A DNA stretch of 64,000 bases from Luidia sarsii (GCA_949987565.1 OX465103.1:19663280-19727279), one strand, 5' to 3'; shown: positions 9,853 to 21,433, counted from the first letter of the stretch. Numbers and translations: made by a program. The notes: generated by a model not told the origin, from the sequence alone.

Positions 9853-10745
9853 AACAGAGATGGGTCTATAATTTCCAATGTCGTGTTTACTGTCTTTTTT
9901 ATGTATTGGTATAACCTGAGCCTTTTTAACCCATTGGGAAACACTCCAGCTGTTAAGGACTGATTGAATATGTCAGCCAGAGGTTTGGCCAATGAGTACT
10001 TACATGTAGCCCGTTTAATAACAAAAGAACTTAATTCATGAAAGCCGGGGGCCTTGCCAGAAGGAATTTTCTCCAAGTTGTCCACTATCTCTTGTTGCGT
10101 GATCGGAGTAAATAAGAGCGAATTTGAACACCTGTCACTTAGAAAGTAATCAAATTCAAAGGCGGTGTCACATACCGGCAGCTCACCGGCAAGTCGGTTG
10201 CCTATGTCAACAAAAAAATTGTTGAATGCATCGGCAATGTCTTTGCTATTAGTAATTTTGATCTCATCTTTGACAAAAAAGGTGGGATTTGATTTTTGTT
10301 TACGCTTGTTAAGTAATGAGTTTATAAGTTTCCAAGTGCCTTTGATGTTATTTTTTTCCTGAGTAAATCTTTTACTTAAATAATTTTGTTGGGATAACCC
10401 ATAAATGAGACTTAAGGCTTTGCATGGTGGGTGAATCAATATAGGAAGGTTTGCGGTGAACACCATGTATCAGGTCTCTTAAAGGAAGAGGTATGGTTCA
10501 GGTTCTTTTCAGAACCATACCTCTTCCTTTAAGAGACCTGATACATGGTGTTCACTGCAAACCTTCCTATATTGGGATAACCCGATTAAAGAGTTGAGTT
10601 TATTTTTATACAAATTATAAGTGTATTCATTCTTTAATGTAGGGGATTTAAGAAACTTTTTATACAAGTAATTTTTTCTTCTGATGGATCTGTAGATGCC
10701 ATCAGATAGCCATGGAGATTTAGATTTATCATAACGATATTTCAC
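9819..10745 (-). pseudogene. LINE RT N-terminal part, with hairpin insertion
   Basis: The minus-strand frame 10745-10584 encodes SPWLSDGIYRSIRRKNYLYKK. After removal of the 10401-10571 insertion it continues LNSLIGLSQQNYLSKRF, then IKGTWKLINSLLNKRK, NNFFVDIGNRLA and SGKAPGFHELSSFVIKRA. This is the fingers region preceding the RT core. The frame is lost again near 9850-9920 around NTTLEIIDPS, where NYRPISVL would be expected. Confidence 0.78.
10401..10571. mobile_element. 171-bp hairpin insertion with 12-bp direct repeats
   Basis: The insertion is bounded by identical copies of TTGGGATAACCC (10389-10400 and 10572-10583), which look like a target duplication. It contains an almost perfect inverted repeat, with arms 10437-10499 and 10512-10574 (63 nt, one mismatch) around a 12-nt loop. 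Removing it and one direct repeat restores the LINE frame as SLIGLSQQNYLSK. The right arm extends over the target repeat, so the arm and insertion borders do not coincide exactly. Confidence 0.7.
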
Positions 10746-10750
10746 TTCAT

Positions 10751-11214
10751 AAAGGGTAACAAAAGTTCACTTGCCCGTCAGATTGGATAATTGAAATCAG
10801 TTTATATTATGCATAATTCAATAAAGATGCAAAGAATTGTATTTTAGCTAGATCCAAATCCTATAAATTTGGTTACATTGATGTTTTACAGTTGCTTTCA
10901 AAACATTTACTGAAACACTAATGCCAATCAACCCCAACACGCGAACAACACCCCCATTAATTTTTTTTGGAGGGACTGAAGCACATAAAAAGTAAAGCAA
11001 ATCGGCTAATAGTTAACCCCGTGGCAATCGTTATCGCATGACTATGCAGTAGGGACAAAACTGACCAATAGAACGTCGGGAATGAGTGGGATGATACGTA
11101 TTCATGAGGATGACCGCGTTCGCGAACCCTGTGAACCACATGTTTCTAACTTGCCAGTTGCCACCCCGGCCTCTCCGTTGTGCACTACAACATACGTTCT
11201 AAAATTTAGTGGGC
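10751..11214. other. Intronic gap, no gene
   Basis: AT-rich sequence between two retroelements. No coding frame, no clear repeat with other parts of the window. Confidence 0.5.
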
Positions 11215-11590
11215 CTGACGTTTTGATCCTAGCAGGACCTTTCTCAAAGGCAGAGTGACAAGGACAAAACAGATACATGTACACGAAGGCAGGGGGGAGA
11301 GAGTGAATAAGGACACGGATGAGAAACAAAGGACAAAGAGTGAAGCTGGTAGGGAGAGATCAAAGGGAAGGGCAAGGGGTAGGGTAGGCATTAGTGAGAG
11401 GAGGGGGAAAGATCAAAGAGAAGGGCAAGGAGTGGGGTAGGGATTAGTGACAATAGGGGGAAAGATCAAAGAGAGAAGTGTGAAAGACTGACCACAAAAG
11501 AAGGATTATCAGAAAGCTGCATGGTGTTAGTCATTACCCTCCTGGATGTTGAGACCATGTGGTTGAATAGTCCGAAGACCCCGCAAGCAT
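11215..11590 (-). mobile_element. Penelope-like element B, 3' UTR-only fragment
   Basis: Minus-strand copy of the terminal sequence shared with 39340-39665 and 47786-48090: AAAGGTCC...CGAAACGTC at one end, a CT-rich tract with repeated CCCTTCTCTTTGATC, and the AGCTTTCTGATAATCC segment. It has no coding part, so it is a severely 5'-truncated copy. Confidence 0.75.
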
Positions 11591-12985
11591 GGTACACGAT
11601 CAGCCTCGTTACGTTGTGTACTGGAAGTGTGTCTTGCGTGAGATCGATTTTTTTTTTTTTTAGCTTACTTCAATGTTTGCACCTGGCCCCAGCATTGCAA
11701 TAAAATGTTACATGGAGGAACAAACACCAGACTCAATCATGCCGAGGGTTTCGCGCCCGATCCTGTTTGGATCGAAACATTCGTTCGAAAACATTGCGCA
11801 ACACTGCGACTGTGAAGATAGTTAGTTGTTTGCACTGTACGGACGTACATGTACATGTATGTACATTGTACATGTACATGTACATACATGTATGTATGTA
11901 TTATTTTCAGTCCGAGGCTGCGTGCCTGCATGCACGTGCTGGGTGCAGTGGAGTGTGCGCGCAGCTTGCTACTGCTAGCCAACTGGACCTTACTTCGTGC
12001 ACAATAATTATTGTTCTTGAAAACTGCCATCATGATCGTAACATCAATCAGACAATTCGCAACGCGGTCGCTGAGCTGAGAGCAACACTGGAAAACGTAT
12101 GCCTCCGTGTAAATAATAGTGCAGTACCAGCGATACGAATAATAACCTCTGACCTCGCCTCCAAATACAGTGAAGCAAGGGACGTTTGCGACCGCGCTGC
12201 GTTGTACCATGTAAATGTCTGCGATCAAATCGCAAACGACCATTGCGCCGGACACCCGGCGCCAATTTTCGTAGACATACATTTTCAGTGCTCATGTAAA
12301 AAGGCCTATACACTCTCAATGGATGGGCAAAAGTCAATAAAAATCCAAATCCAAAGTCCTTATAAATGTTATGTCATTGGACCATAGGGTTAAACAATAT
12401 CTCAAATACTTCTGACCCAGTGGATACACTATAGTAACTAAAACAAAATACAATAAACTTGAACTAGAACTTAGTAGTGTTGGAGGATCCAAGCAGGTGA
12501 ACAGTGGTCAATTATACATTTTCATAACTTTCATATGAAGGAGAACCCAATTAATACAAGCAGTAATAGAAGTGATGTTCGAAGTCAATGCACAAATCTT
12601 CTCTTAGTCTTAGCCTGAATCACTTCCTTGCACTATACAGTGCAGCAGAAGACTTCCAAGCAGCATGGGCTATGGCCTTTCCCTGATAGTGGGCTCACAT
12701 GCTTAAATATCAATCACCACAATAAATACAAATATTATAGCCTATTATGTTTTAGACAACTCACTGGCTGAGAAAATGGAGGAACATTAATACTTAAAGC
12801 ATAAGAGATGGATCTAGAAATCAGCTACAGGCTGGAAACTGTAGTGGGCTACCTGGTACTGGAGGATGTGTGCTTCACACACTCACTCTGACAGCTGGTG
12901 GTGAACTGGGCTGGGCTTATCCCTGACCAGTGTCAGGTTCCCAAGACCCACTGCAGGGGGTTGTTGCTAAGCAACAAACCAGGCC
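11591..12985. other. Intronic gap with ACATGTAC cluster and a dispersed repeat
   Basis: Holds an ACATGTACATGTAC palindromic cluster (about 11845-11900). A 210-bp repeat at 12070-12282 recurs at 50405-50612 at high identity (contains GCGACCGC and GATCAAATCGCAAACGACC). A T-run of about 11 starts near 11648. I see no gene. The stem GTTGCTAAGCAAC stands next to the Kolobok element's left end. Confidence 0.55.
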
Positions 12986-13404
12986 TTAAAGAAGAATGAA
13001 ACCCAGAGAAAATAGCTGGCTTATCTCTTTGGTTGATAAAAACAACCTACAATTACCCATGTGCAACTCACCTACGAGTTTCAAAAAGAGGGAAAAATCA
13101 TTCGGTGGTCGAATTCGCGTTCCCTCAACCCGCCATGCTTTTGAAATTCCCGGAAGTTCACTGCGGGGGTATGACATCACGGCGGAGACGACCCTATCTG
13201 ATTGGTCAGTTAGGCTTGTTCAATCATTTTAATTTAAACTACAAATATTAATCAACATTTAAAAAACATTATACCTCAATGTGTGAGAAAATAATATTAC
13301 AATCCTTTGCAGATTTATTGTTTTTGGCTTTGGTCATTATTTGAATTATGCTTGGGGATTGCGTATAGTCTTGATCTACAAACACTTTCACGGCTTCCTG
13401 ATTG

Positions 13405-13525
13405 CATACGTTGCGCGGACTGTACACGTATGTACTGTACAGTGCACGTACAGTACATTTACAATGTACATTACATGTACACATTGTGTACTACATGTAA
13501 TGTACTAAGTGTACACGTGTACAAT
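13405..13525. repeat. GTACAT/ACATGTAC palindrome cluster inside Kolobok element
   Basis: Overlapping GTACAGTGCAC, GTACATTTACAATGTAC and TACACGTGTACA words form several nested short inverted repeats. Similar clusters occur at 8150-8230, 11845-11900, 23480-23600 and 54905-55000. Confidence 0.55.
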
Positions 13526-14168
13526 ACGTTTTGGTTCTCTGTTTTCTTGATCTTCACCGAATGGCGCCCTGTTATAACAGGTAAACAAGTAGGCCTACAA
13601 TAACGTATACACCAGGGGCTGAGTTTAATAAAGGTCCGACAACTATGTCTGGGAGCCACTGTGTCCGGCTTTTGTTTCAGCACACGTAATTTTAATAGGA
13701 AAATACGAGAAATGATTCAAGAGATGGTCGATGTTTCGGAGAGATTTCGGTTGTACACGTGTTAGCGAAGCTGTGTGCAGCATATTGGGGGGTCAGGGGT
13801 CATGCACTTCCCAGCGTATGCTATGCACACAATAGCGCTGGGTGACAGGAGTTGCGGTCAGCGGTGTGGGCAACTGGAGTCGCGTTCCGATAACGTGTAA
13901 ATCAGTAGGCCTAGCTCCATGTTCTTGTTGCAGCGCAATTAAAAATACGGCGCGGTACGTATTCATTCCTCCATGGTATATTCCCCCTTCTTCCTCCATG
14001 GTAATTGGTACAATACATGTATATCCATGGAGTTTATCCTCCATGAGTTACAGATAAGCGGTCTGCGCGAAAGACTAGGCAGAACGTGCATGTGAGAAAA
14101 ATCACGCTAGGACCGAAACGAAAACATACATCAAAAGTCGATCATATCATACAGGAAAAACATCAAAA

Positions 14169-14540
14169 TTAACTCATCTTTCTGGATTCCAATGCGGCAA
14201 TTCGTGAAGCTGTCGATGAACGTGATTCCACCGCTGGTCGATGTGAAAATACATGTACTGAAGGAACGGCATGTTCTTTCAGTATATTTCTCGGCTTCGA
14301 GCTGGTGAGTTTGGCCCGCAAGTCAACCTCCCAATCCTCCTCCGTGAAGTGATCGCTACAAATCACGTCATTTCGACTATATATTTGTAGCCGACATTGA
14401 GAAATTTTTCTACTTTTATGGCCGCAGCCCACTTCCCAAACAACTCAGGTCTCTTGGCCTTGTTAGGAACTGCATGGAAAGATTTCCCTAGCTTTTTTTC
14501 CGCTGGCATTGTTACAACCAAAAGCCTGGCAGTACACCAT
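14169..14540 (-). pseudogene. THAP DNA-binding domain (Kolobok remnant)
   Basis: From the ATG at 14540 the minus strand encodes MVYCQAFGCNNASGKK. After a 1-nt shift it continues GKSFHAVPNKAKRPELFGKW and, after another, VICSDHFTEEDWEVDL and ILKEHAVPSVHVF. This has the THAP C2CH signature: Cys-x4-Cys, the conserved Trp in KWAAAI, Cys-x2-His in CSDH, and the C-terminal AVPS box. A short helical tail (ASRIAALESRKMS) ends at a stop at 14169. THAP domains bind transposon ends. Two frameshifts inside about 90 residues make it a pseudogene. It lies between the two long TIRs. Confidence 0.8.
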
Positions 14541-14944
14541 CGTTCATGCTCGCGAGTGTATATAAACTGCACGCAGTATACATGTACATGTGTTGTGTAC
14601 ACATGTTGTAGGGATACGTCCGCCCGGGCCCATGTGGGGGTTGCCCGTCATTATGTCATACCCCCCGCAGGGACCTGCCGGGAATTTCGAAAACATGGCG
14701 GGTTGAAGGAACGCAAATTCGACCACCGAATTCCATGATTTTTCCCTCTTTATGAAACTCGTAGGTGAGTTACACATGGGTAATTGTAGGTTGTTTTTAT
14801 CAACCAAAGAGATAAGCCAACTATTTTCTCTGGGTTTCATTCTTCTTTAAGATATCTAACTCTAGGGCAATCCACAATACTGTACACTATCACAAAATGT
14901 GACTGGTCACATAGGTAAGCTATAGCAATATTAGACAAGACAGG

Positions 14945-17560
14945 GGATGTTTGAACTTTGAACTTTAAAACCTTAAAAAAATCATAACAAATCAACGGTT
15001 GGCTCCCTTGTCTCTCTGTTTGTGGCATGTGAGAAGTGTTTCCAGCCGCTACAGACCGATGACCTTTGTGATGTCATCTGACCTCGTCTTCCGGTTGAAA
15101 CAGGAAGTGACTTTGTAAGGGCTCTTATTCAAATTTGAAGACAGATATGAAATTTGTGTTGACGTTGTTAGGTTAAGGTTGAGTCACGTTCTGTAATTCA
15201 TTAACATATGACGTCATCAAGTACTCGAGCGCCCTCTAGCGGCAGGTTGAAAATGTCCGAAAATGTAATTTAACTCGATCCCAGTGGCGAATTTCGAGGA
15301 AATCCTTTCAAATTCGGCAGGAACATTGCCACACACTCGGACAATGCACATGACAAGTTTTAAGGACGTGAAATAAACATAACGGAAATTACAAATGAAA
15401 TTCTTATTTTTTTTCAAAAATTCATAAAAATTCATAAATTAATTTACGTGTTTAATTGTTTCAACACATGAAAGATTACGAGTTTTTCTTTCCGATGATA
15501 CCATACAATGTACATATGCTGCCAGTAGTTTTAAAATGCCTGTGGTGATGAAAGATATGAGTACCTCCCTCTATCTCCAGATTTTTTTTTTAAATATATC
15601 TAATGTCTGTGAAGGTGTGTGCTTGTCTCTAGGTCGAGAAGGGGGGGGGGGTCACTGCTTGGACTGTACCATTGCCTCAGACTGGGTCAGGGAGGGGTGT
15701 TCGGTAGATGCCCTTCTACTGTACAAGCTGTATACAGCAGGTCCTCACAGTGTATTATAGGCTGGCGGAGCCGAGAGAGGGGTGGAGGGAGGGCGAGGAG
15801 AGCGTGGAGTTTGGGGGAGAGGGTTGTAGGGGATGGAGTAAGAAAGGGCGGGAGAGAGACGTAGAGAGGGGAGAGAGGTGGTCGCGGGGCGCAGGTCAAT
15901 GAAAATGTTGTCGGGACGTGCTTGTGAGGTAGCAGCCATAGATATGCCTAGAGATGGGGCAGAGAGAGGGGGAGAGAGAGCCGAGAGAAAGTGAGAGAGA
16001 GGGAGAGAGAGAGAGGGTGAAGAGAAAAGGGGGATTGAGAGGGAGAGGGTGAGGGAGGGAGGGAGGGAGGGAGGAGGTGCGAGAGAGGGGGAGTGAGAGG
16101 GGAGAGAGAAGGGGGGAGTGAGAGGGGAGAGAGGGGGGGTGAGAGGGGAGAGAGAAAGGGCCGGGAGAGAGGGGAGAGAGGGAAAGAGAGAGGGGGTAGA
16201 CAGAGAGGGGTAGACAGAGAGGGGAGACAGAGGGGAGACAGAGAGGGGTCCGTTCTTATTTATTCAAACGTGTGTACTGTACGAATAGGTTTGGTTGCCT
16301 TGGTCAGTTGCTCTAACCTCCGTGCTCTAACGATGAAGGAAGGGGGGTTGAGGTTGAGGGGGTGCATGCAGTGGGAGAGGGGTGGGTTACAACATTCCGG
16401 TTAGAACAAGGTTAAGTGGGGACGAGGGGAGACGACACGATGTCTTGATTAGGCTCGGGCAATAGGTGCGAGAGGGGGCGAGAGGGGAGAGGGGAGAGAG
16501 GGGGAGAGAGGGGGAGAAAGGGGGAGAGGGATAGAGAGGGGGAGAGAGGGGAGAGAGGGGGAGAGAGGGGAGAAAGAAGAGAGAGGGGAGAGAGGGGAGA
16601 GAGGGGGAGAGAGGGGAAAGAGGGGAAAGAGGGGGAGAGAGGTGGAGAGAGGGATAGAGAGGGGGACAGAGGGGACAGAGGGGGACAGAGGGGACGGAGG
16701 GGAGAGGGGGGAGAAAGGGGGAGAGAGGGATAGAGAGGGGAGAGAGGGGAGAGAGGGGAGAGAGGGGGAGAGGGGACAGAGGGGGAGAGAGGGGAAGAGA
16801 GGGAGAGAGAGGGCGAGAGAGGGGGAGTGAGGGGGAGAGAGGGGGCGACAGGGGGAGACAGAGGAGAGAGAGGGAGAGAGGGGGAGAGAAAGGGGAGAGA
16901 GGGGCTTTAGATATTTGGCACTGCAATGACGATCAACGTGGAAGGGTACATGTAGTTCTTCTGGTTTTCCGATTTCGTTGAGAGTCCGTCGTTCCCCAGA
17001 AGAAAAAAAGAAGGAAAAGCCCTACGATCTGTGACAACAGACGTAGATTTCTCGTCTTCTTCTTTTTCTGGTCGGAATAATCCCATAGACTTTGTACAGG
17101 GTTTTTCTCCACGGCACTTTTGCCATTGAACACACTTGGATTTTTTTCAAACTGGGCAAATGCATAGAGCCTATGTTGAGCTAGTGCACAGTTGTCTTAA
17201 AATTATCATGACGTCATCATGTGTCACGTGACAGTGCTTTAAAGGGGCAAATTTCAAAACTCCATTTTAAGCAAAAATGCAATTTCGTTTGGTTTCAATT
17301 TTACACTTATATATCTACATGTAAGTTGGGAAAAGGTGTATCCAAAAATTGCCCTCATTTGATCGTGACATCATCTCATGAATATTAATGAGGTCAAGAA
17401 CTTTTGCGATTTTAGCATTCAATTGAGCATATTTGGCCAATGGAGCAAAAACAAATTTTCATTTTTTCTTTTATATCTAATGAGGATGTAGTTTAGAAAC
17501 ACCCACCGGGGCCAAAATGTCATGACGCAATCGTGACATCATCAAAATGCGTGTTTTTCA
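14945..17560. repeat. Long repeat unit copy U1
   Basis: The unit starts with GTTTGAACTTTGAACTTTAA and runs through CGAGCGCCCTCTAGCGGCAG (15227), a TATCTCCAGAT segment, two large GA-rich tracts and the GGGCTTTAGATATT word (16903). It ends in a stretch with TGACGTCATCAxGTGTCACG (17210) and a GTTGGGAAAAGGTGTATCCA repeat. The same order recurs in U2-U4. No coding capacity; proline/leucine- or glycine/arginine-rich frames across the GA tracts are compositional. It may be a large non-autonomous transposon or a satellite. The ends were not resolved. Confidence 0.7.
15960..16905. repeat. GA-rich (GAGAGGGG)n low-complexity tracts of U1
   Basis: Two blocks (about 15960-16250 and 16465-16905) of polypurine sequence, mostly GAGAGAGGGG with GACAG variants, separated by unique sequence that recurs in U2-U4 (TGTACTGTACGAATAGGTT). 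Long mirror-like polypurine runs of this type can form triplexes. Confidence 0.85.
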
Positions 17561-18219
17561 AACACATATTTGCCAAAGGTTAATCTTCTCGAAATTGTGT
17601 TGGCATTTAGCTATTGGGCTAGACATTCTAAATCCTGAGTTTGGAAGCAATTGACCATTGTTCAGAATTATTATGATTTTTTGAAAAATATAATGATGTC
17701 CCATACACTTTGTGCACAAAATATGCACGTGCGTTTTGGGTTAGGAATGGAGGTTACGAGTTCGAACATCCGTTGATGTCATTTTTTTTTTCATAATTTT
17801 TATTTTTTTATTTTTTAAGAGAACCAGATGCGGAAAAGCGTTATGTTCTGTTTGCCAACAGACATAAATCTAACTTTGGCTTTTCCGCCGCTACAGCGTA
17901 GCGGAAAAGGCATTCCATTTGTTCAGATTTTTTTTATTCCAGCTTCTTCTTAATCTTCTTCTTCTTCTTTGGCTTTTCCGCCGCTACAGCGTAGCGGAAA
18001 ATGTTTTCCGATTATTCTGATTTGTTTTTTTTTCAGTTTCTTCTTTTACTTCTTCTTCTTCCTCTTCTTCTTGTTCTTCTTCCTCCTCGATTCTTCTAAC
18101 CTCGGATTCTAGAGAACTACAGAAGATTCTTCAGCCAAACTTGACACACACAAAGTACATGACCCGACCTTGTGCCACAAATTGGTTTGAAGTGAGTTGT
18201 TCAAAAGGCGGTCACGTGA
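17561..18219. other. Spacer with paired GCGGAAAA palindromes
   Basis: Contains two copies of TTTTCCGCCGCTACAGCGTA followed by GCGGAAAA (17880-17910 and 17971-18002), each an imperfect palindrome, and a (TCT)n run to about 18090. The sequence then joins the end of a repeat unit (ACTTGACACACACAAAGTAC). Confidence 0.5.
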
Positions 18220-18826
18220 CCGCTGTTTGAACTTTGAACTTTAAAACCTTCAAAAATTCATAACAAATCAACGGTTGGCTCCCTTGTCTTGCTTTTTGTG
18301 GCATGTAAGAAGTGTTTCCAGCCGCTACAGAATGATGACCTTTGTGATGTCATCTGACCTCGTCTTCCGGTTGGAACAGGAAGTGACTTTGTAAGGGCTC
18401 ATATTCAAATTTGAAGACAGATATGAACTTTGTGTTAACGTTGTTAGGTCAAGGTTGAGTCACTTTCTGTAATTCATTAACATATGACGTCATCAAGTAC
18501 TCGAGCGCCCTCTAGCGGCAGGTTGAAAATGTCCGAAAATGTAATTTAACACGATCCCTGTGGCGAAGTTTGAGGAAATCGTTTCAAATTCGGCAGGGAG
18601 ACAGCCACACACTCGGAAAATGCACATGATAAGTTTTAATGACGTGACGTAAACATAACGGAAATTAGAAATGAAAGTCTAATTTTTTTTCAAAAATTCA
18701 TAGAAATTCGTAAAAAAGTTACGTTTTTAATTGTTTCACCACAAGAAAGAGTAAAATTTTTCCTTTCCGATGATACCTTACATATGCTGCCAGTAGTTTT
18801 AAAACGCCTGTGGTGATGAAAAATAT
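18220..18826. repeat. Long repeat unit copy U2, left part
   Basis: Starts GTTTGAACTTTGAACTTTAA like the other units and is colinear with U1 and U3 to AAACGCCTGTGGTGATGAAAAATAT at 18826. It is then interrupted by the 10.5-kb Ngaro insertion and resumes at 29291 with GATTACCTCCATC. Confidence 0.75.
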
Positions 18827-20190
18827 CTCCTTTTACCAATTAAATGGTAAAAGGCTTTATACTCAGCGAAACTATTTGATTAGTATCTTCTACAGTTGAT
18901 GAGTTATGGGCAGGCCAGTGGAGACACTGTGTCCAGAACTCTTGGGGGGCCTGGCCAAGCAGGGGAGGCCCAGGAATGTAGAATAGATGGTCATCATTAT
19001 GAATCTTCCGGAATAGCCATCCTGGGAGGATGCAGGGGGGTCTCCAACACCTAAAAAGCTTGCTTGAAGCAAACATGTGGTCACTTGGTCACAGCCATCC
19101 ATTGGAGAAAGAGAAGATTTTTCCTTGCAACAAAAATTCAAAGGTTCATTCTCAGATCCAGTCTTTTCGTTTTGGAGAACAATTTCAAAGATGATTTCCT
19201 TGCAAATCGCATAGAATGTCATCAGAGTTTATAGTTGACATTCAGCATGAATTGCAGAGATTTACACCGTACACGTCGTTGTCCAGCCACTCCAGTGCGC
19301 TCCGCAGCAAGTAGACAGACAAGGGAGAAGACAGCACCCAGTGTGAGACCTCTGATGCAGGTCAAAGGAGCAAGTCCTGTACGACCACGAGAACTGGACC
19401 TGTGCCACTTCTTTCATCCTAGCAGAAGGGTAGGGTGCCACCAACCAGCCTCGATGACAGAGTTGGATGCCATTCCAACTTGATGGCCCACTTCACCAGG
19501 GCGGGGCTGTACACCATTCAGTCAGCGTAACACACTACAGCTAGCCTCGCCTAGTACCGCTCTCAGATGGATTTATCAAGTGCCACAGAAATCTGCTGTT
19601 AGTTGCACCTGTAGTTTTTACCTTAATTGGTTAGATTAGGCGCTCGGTGGTAGGCTCATCTATATTTCTCTGACTTTTTGCATACAACAATGCCAAAGTC
19701 GACTTCTTAGAAATGTTTGGCACATGCAGTTCCTGTCATGGAACCATCGTGGGAAACCTCCATGGTTGAACACTCCCCCAGGAGCATCTACTGCATTGCC
19801 CACAAATGAGTATGGGCCAAGTGAGTATGTCTCTATAGTTGTATTTTCCTTTGGTCGCCAATTGGTTGGCGAGGCCATACACTGTGGATACATCATGGCC
19901 GGTCCCGTGTTTTCACTCGTGTCTTCTCCTGGTTTCCATGTTTTGATTTGGCCTATACCCGGCAATTGTGCTGATTTCTTCTGTACATTCACAGGGTTTT
20001 TCCAGTTTTTAGCTCATATTTGGCATAATTGAGCATGTTTCCTGGTTTTTTCACCTTGGGTATGTCAGGAGGAATCGGCCATTTTGTGTGGGATTCAGAG
20101 AGCCAATAGCTTGGTTTACTGATGACATTGTTACTGCATGTTAGTAATGTACGTCAGGTTCATGCTCATGTCATTCATGGAACACAATTG
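18827..20190. other. 5' part of the Ngaro-like block, content unclear
   Basis: No recognisable domain. Frames of about 80-110 residues occur on both strands (19235-19483 plus; 19660-19992 minus, which contains SLGPYSFVGNAVDAPGGVF). None can be assigned, and gag of this family is too variable to recognise by eye. Starting at about 20255 a short tandem repeat with GATGGCCTCCAAGTGGGCC appears three to four times. Confidence 0.4.
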
Positions 20191-20479
20191 TCATGATATT
20201 GTATAATCTTTCTTTGATGTACCACAAGGAAAGATTTTGGTGCGCTGGCTGTATGGACATATATGATGGCCTCCAAGTGGGCCTTTGGGTTGGCCATAGT
20301 GGCCTATATGATGGCCTCCAAGTGGGCCTATGTGATGTATGTGATGGCCGTGTGGGCCCTATGGGGTGGCCTCCCAGTGGGCCCTAATTCCCTCATCCCG
20401 TAAACTTCCTGTGCGGAATCCCCATGCTAATGATGCTTTCAATGAAGTCAATGCATATGCTCCATCGCGGCGTACGCCA

Positions 20480-21433
20480 ATACGTACCGGCCCTTGATCT
20501 TTGCCAGCGAGCCGAGCCCAGTCTTTTTCGTGCTCCCAACACCAATTAATGTCGCTGTTTTGCTGGAGTTGCTTGTTGGGTATCCCAATACTGACGATAC
20601 TAGTATTTTACTGCATGGTTTTTCAAAATTTCCCTCGAGATTCAAAATGCTTAGTTTCTCACTTTCTGCAGACGAACGCCCTGATGTGGTACATTAAAAG
20701 TTAGCTACCGAAATAGCCCTCGGCAGGCTTGCTGGTCCATTCGTGGACAGACCTTTTCCGAATTTGCAGTCTTCACCTATCGGTCTAGTTCCAAAACATG
20801 AGCCAAATTCATTTCGCTTAATTCACCACCTATCCTTCCCAGAGGGTCAATCATTTCATTCTTTCATTGGCAAGGATTTATGCACAGTAAATTATGCCTC
20901 TTTTGACGATGCTAGCCTTTGCTATTAGTGTGGGTACAGGGCCATGGTGAGCGAAAGCGGATATTAAATCGGCTTTTCGTTTACTTCCAGTATCCCCATG
21001 CGATTACGAGCTACTCGGCTTCCAATTTGAAGGCATGTTTTATTTTGACCGATGTCTGCCAATAGGTTGTAGCATATCTTGTTCGTTATTTGAGAAATTT
21101 AGCTCCTTCCTTGAATTTCAAGTCAAGCGTCTGGGTCAATCCCAGCTGGTTACCGATTACCTGGATGATTTCTTATTTATCGGATCTTCGGCTGCTCGCT
21201 GTGAGAAGTTGTTGTCCTGCTTTCAGTCCATTTATACTGAACTAGGGGTTCCGCTGGCCAATGATAGGACTTTTGGTCCTGCCCAAACAATTAGTTTTAT
21301 GGGTCTGGAAATTAACGCCGCGACACAGACGGTGTGCGTACCGGCTGACAAAGTGGTAGCTACGTCAGCACTAATACAGAGGTTGTTATCGAAGAAGAAA
21401 ATTTCTTTAAACGGCATTCGAGCACTACACTAG
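20480..21433 (+). pseudogene. Ngaro-like reverse transcriptase
   Basis: The RT spans at least three frames. Its parts are ATEIALGRLAGPFVD then RPFPNLQSSPIGLVPKHEP and FRLIHHLSFPEGQSF (20700-20930), then KADIKSAFRLLPVSPCDYEL (motif A Asp in KADIKSAF). From 21035 a clean frame carries YYFD-like FYFDRCLPIGCSISC, VTDYLDDFLFIGSSAA (catalytic LDD, canonical Tyr present), GPAQTISFMGLEI and the connection toward RNase H. A stop at about 20928 and a frameshift near 20700 break it. It is closely similar in motif order and sequence to the edge element at 1-1617. Confidence 0.85.

Larger units (their letters stand above)
8305..10750 (-). mobile_element. CR1/Jockey-superfamily non-LTR retrotransposon, 5'-truncated
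   Basis: On the minus strand an RT-encoding LINE runs from about 10750 to a 3' end marked by a (TTGTA)n tail, seen on the plus strand as ATACAATACA at 8309-8336. The endonuclease is missing, a usual result of 5' truncation during reverse transcription. The frame changes once between the two RT parts (around 9850), and a 171-bp hairpin insertion lies at 10401-10571. Confidence 0.82.
12990..14846. mobile_element. Kolobok-type DNA transposon with ~215-bp TIRs
   Basis: The ends are AGAAGAATGAAACCC at 12990 and its reverse complement at 14846, each next to TTAA (12986-12989 and 14847-14850). The terminal inverted repeats extend about 215 bp (12990-13205 against 14630-14846) with few differences. 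TTAA target sites, long TIRs and an internal THAP domain together fit the Kolobok superfamily. P elements also carry THAP domains but make 8-bp duplications. At 1857 bp it is too short for a full transposase, so it is a deletion derivative that keeps the DNA-binding domain. Confidence 0.8.

Noticed and set aside
11737..12387. 181- and 206-residue overlapping frames on both strands
   Set aside because: They cross an ACATGTAC cluster and a dispersed repeat; the repeat's second copy at 50405 does not keep the frame.
16387..16926. 179-residue Pro/Leu/Ser-rich frame (minus strand) and similar frames at 30057-30437, 31873-32238, 32284-32787, 33954-34658, 34863-35471
   Set aside because: They run through GA-rich low-complexity tracts where stop codons are rare on the CT strand; lengths change between repeat copies and no domain is present.
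17745..17790. tRNA B-box-like word GAGTTCGAACATCC, possible SINE
   Set aside because: No A box at the right distance and no repeat copies with this segment.
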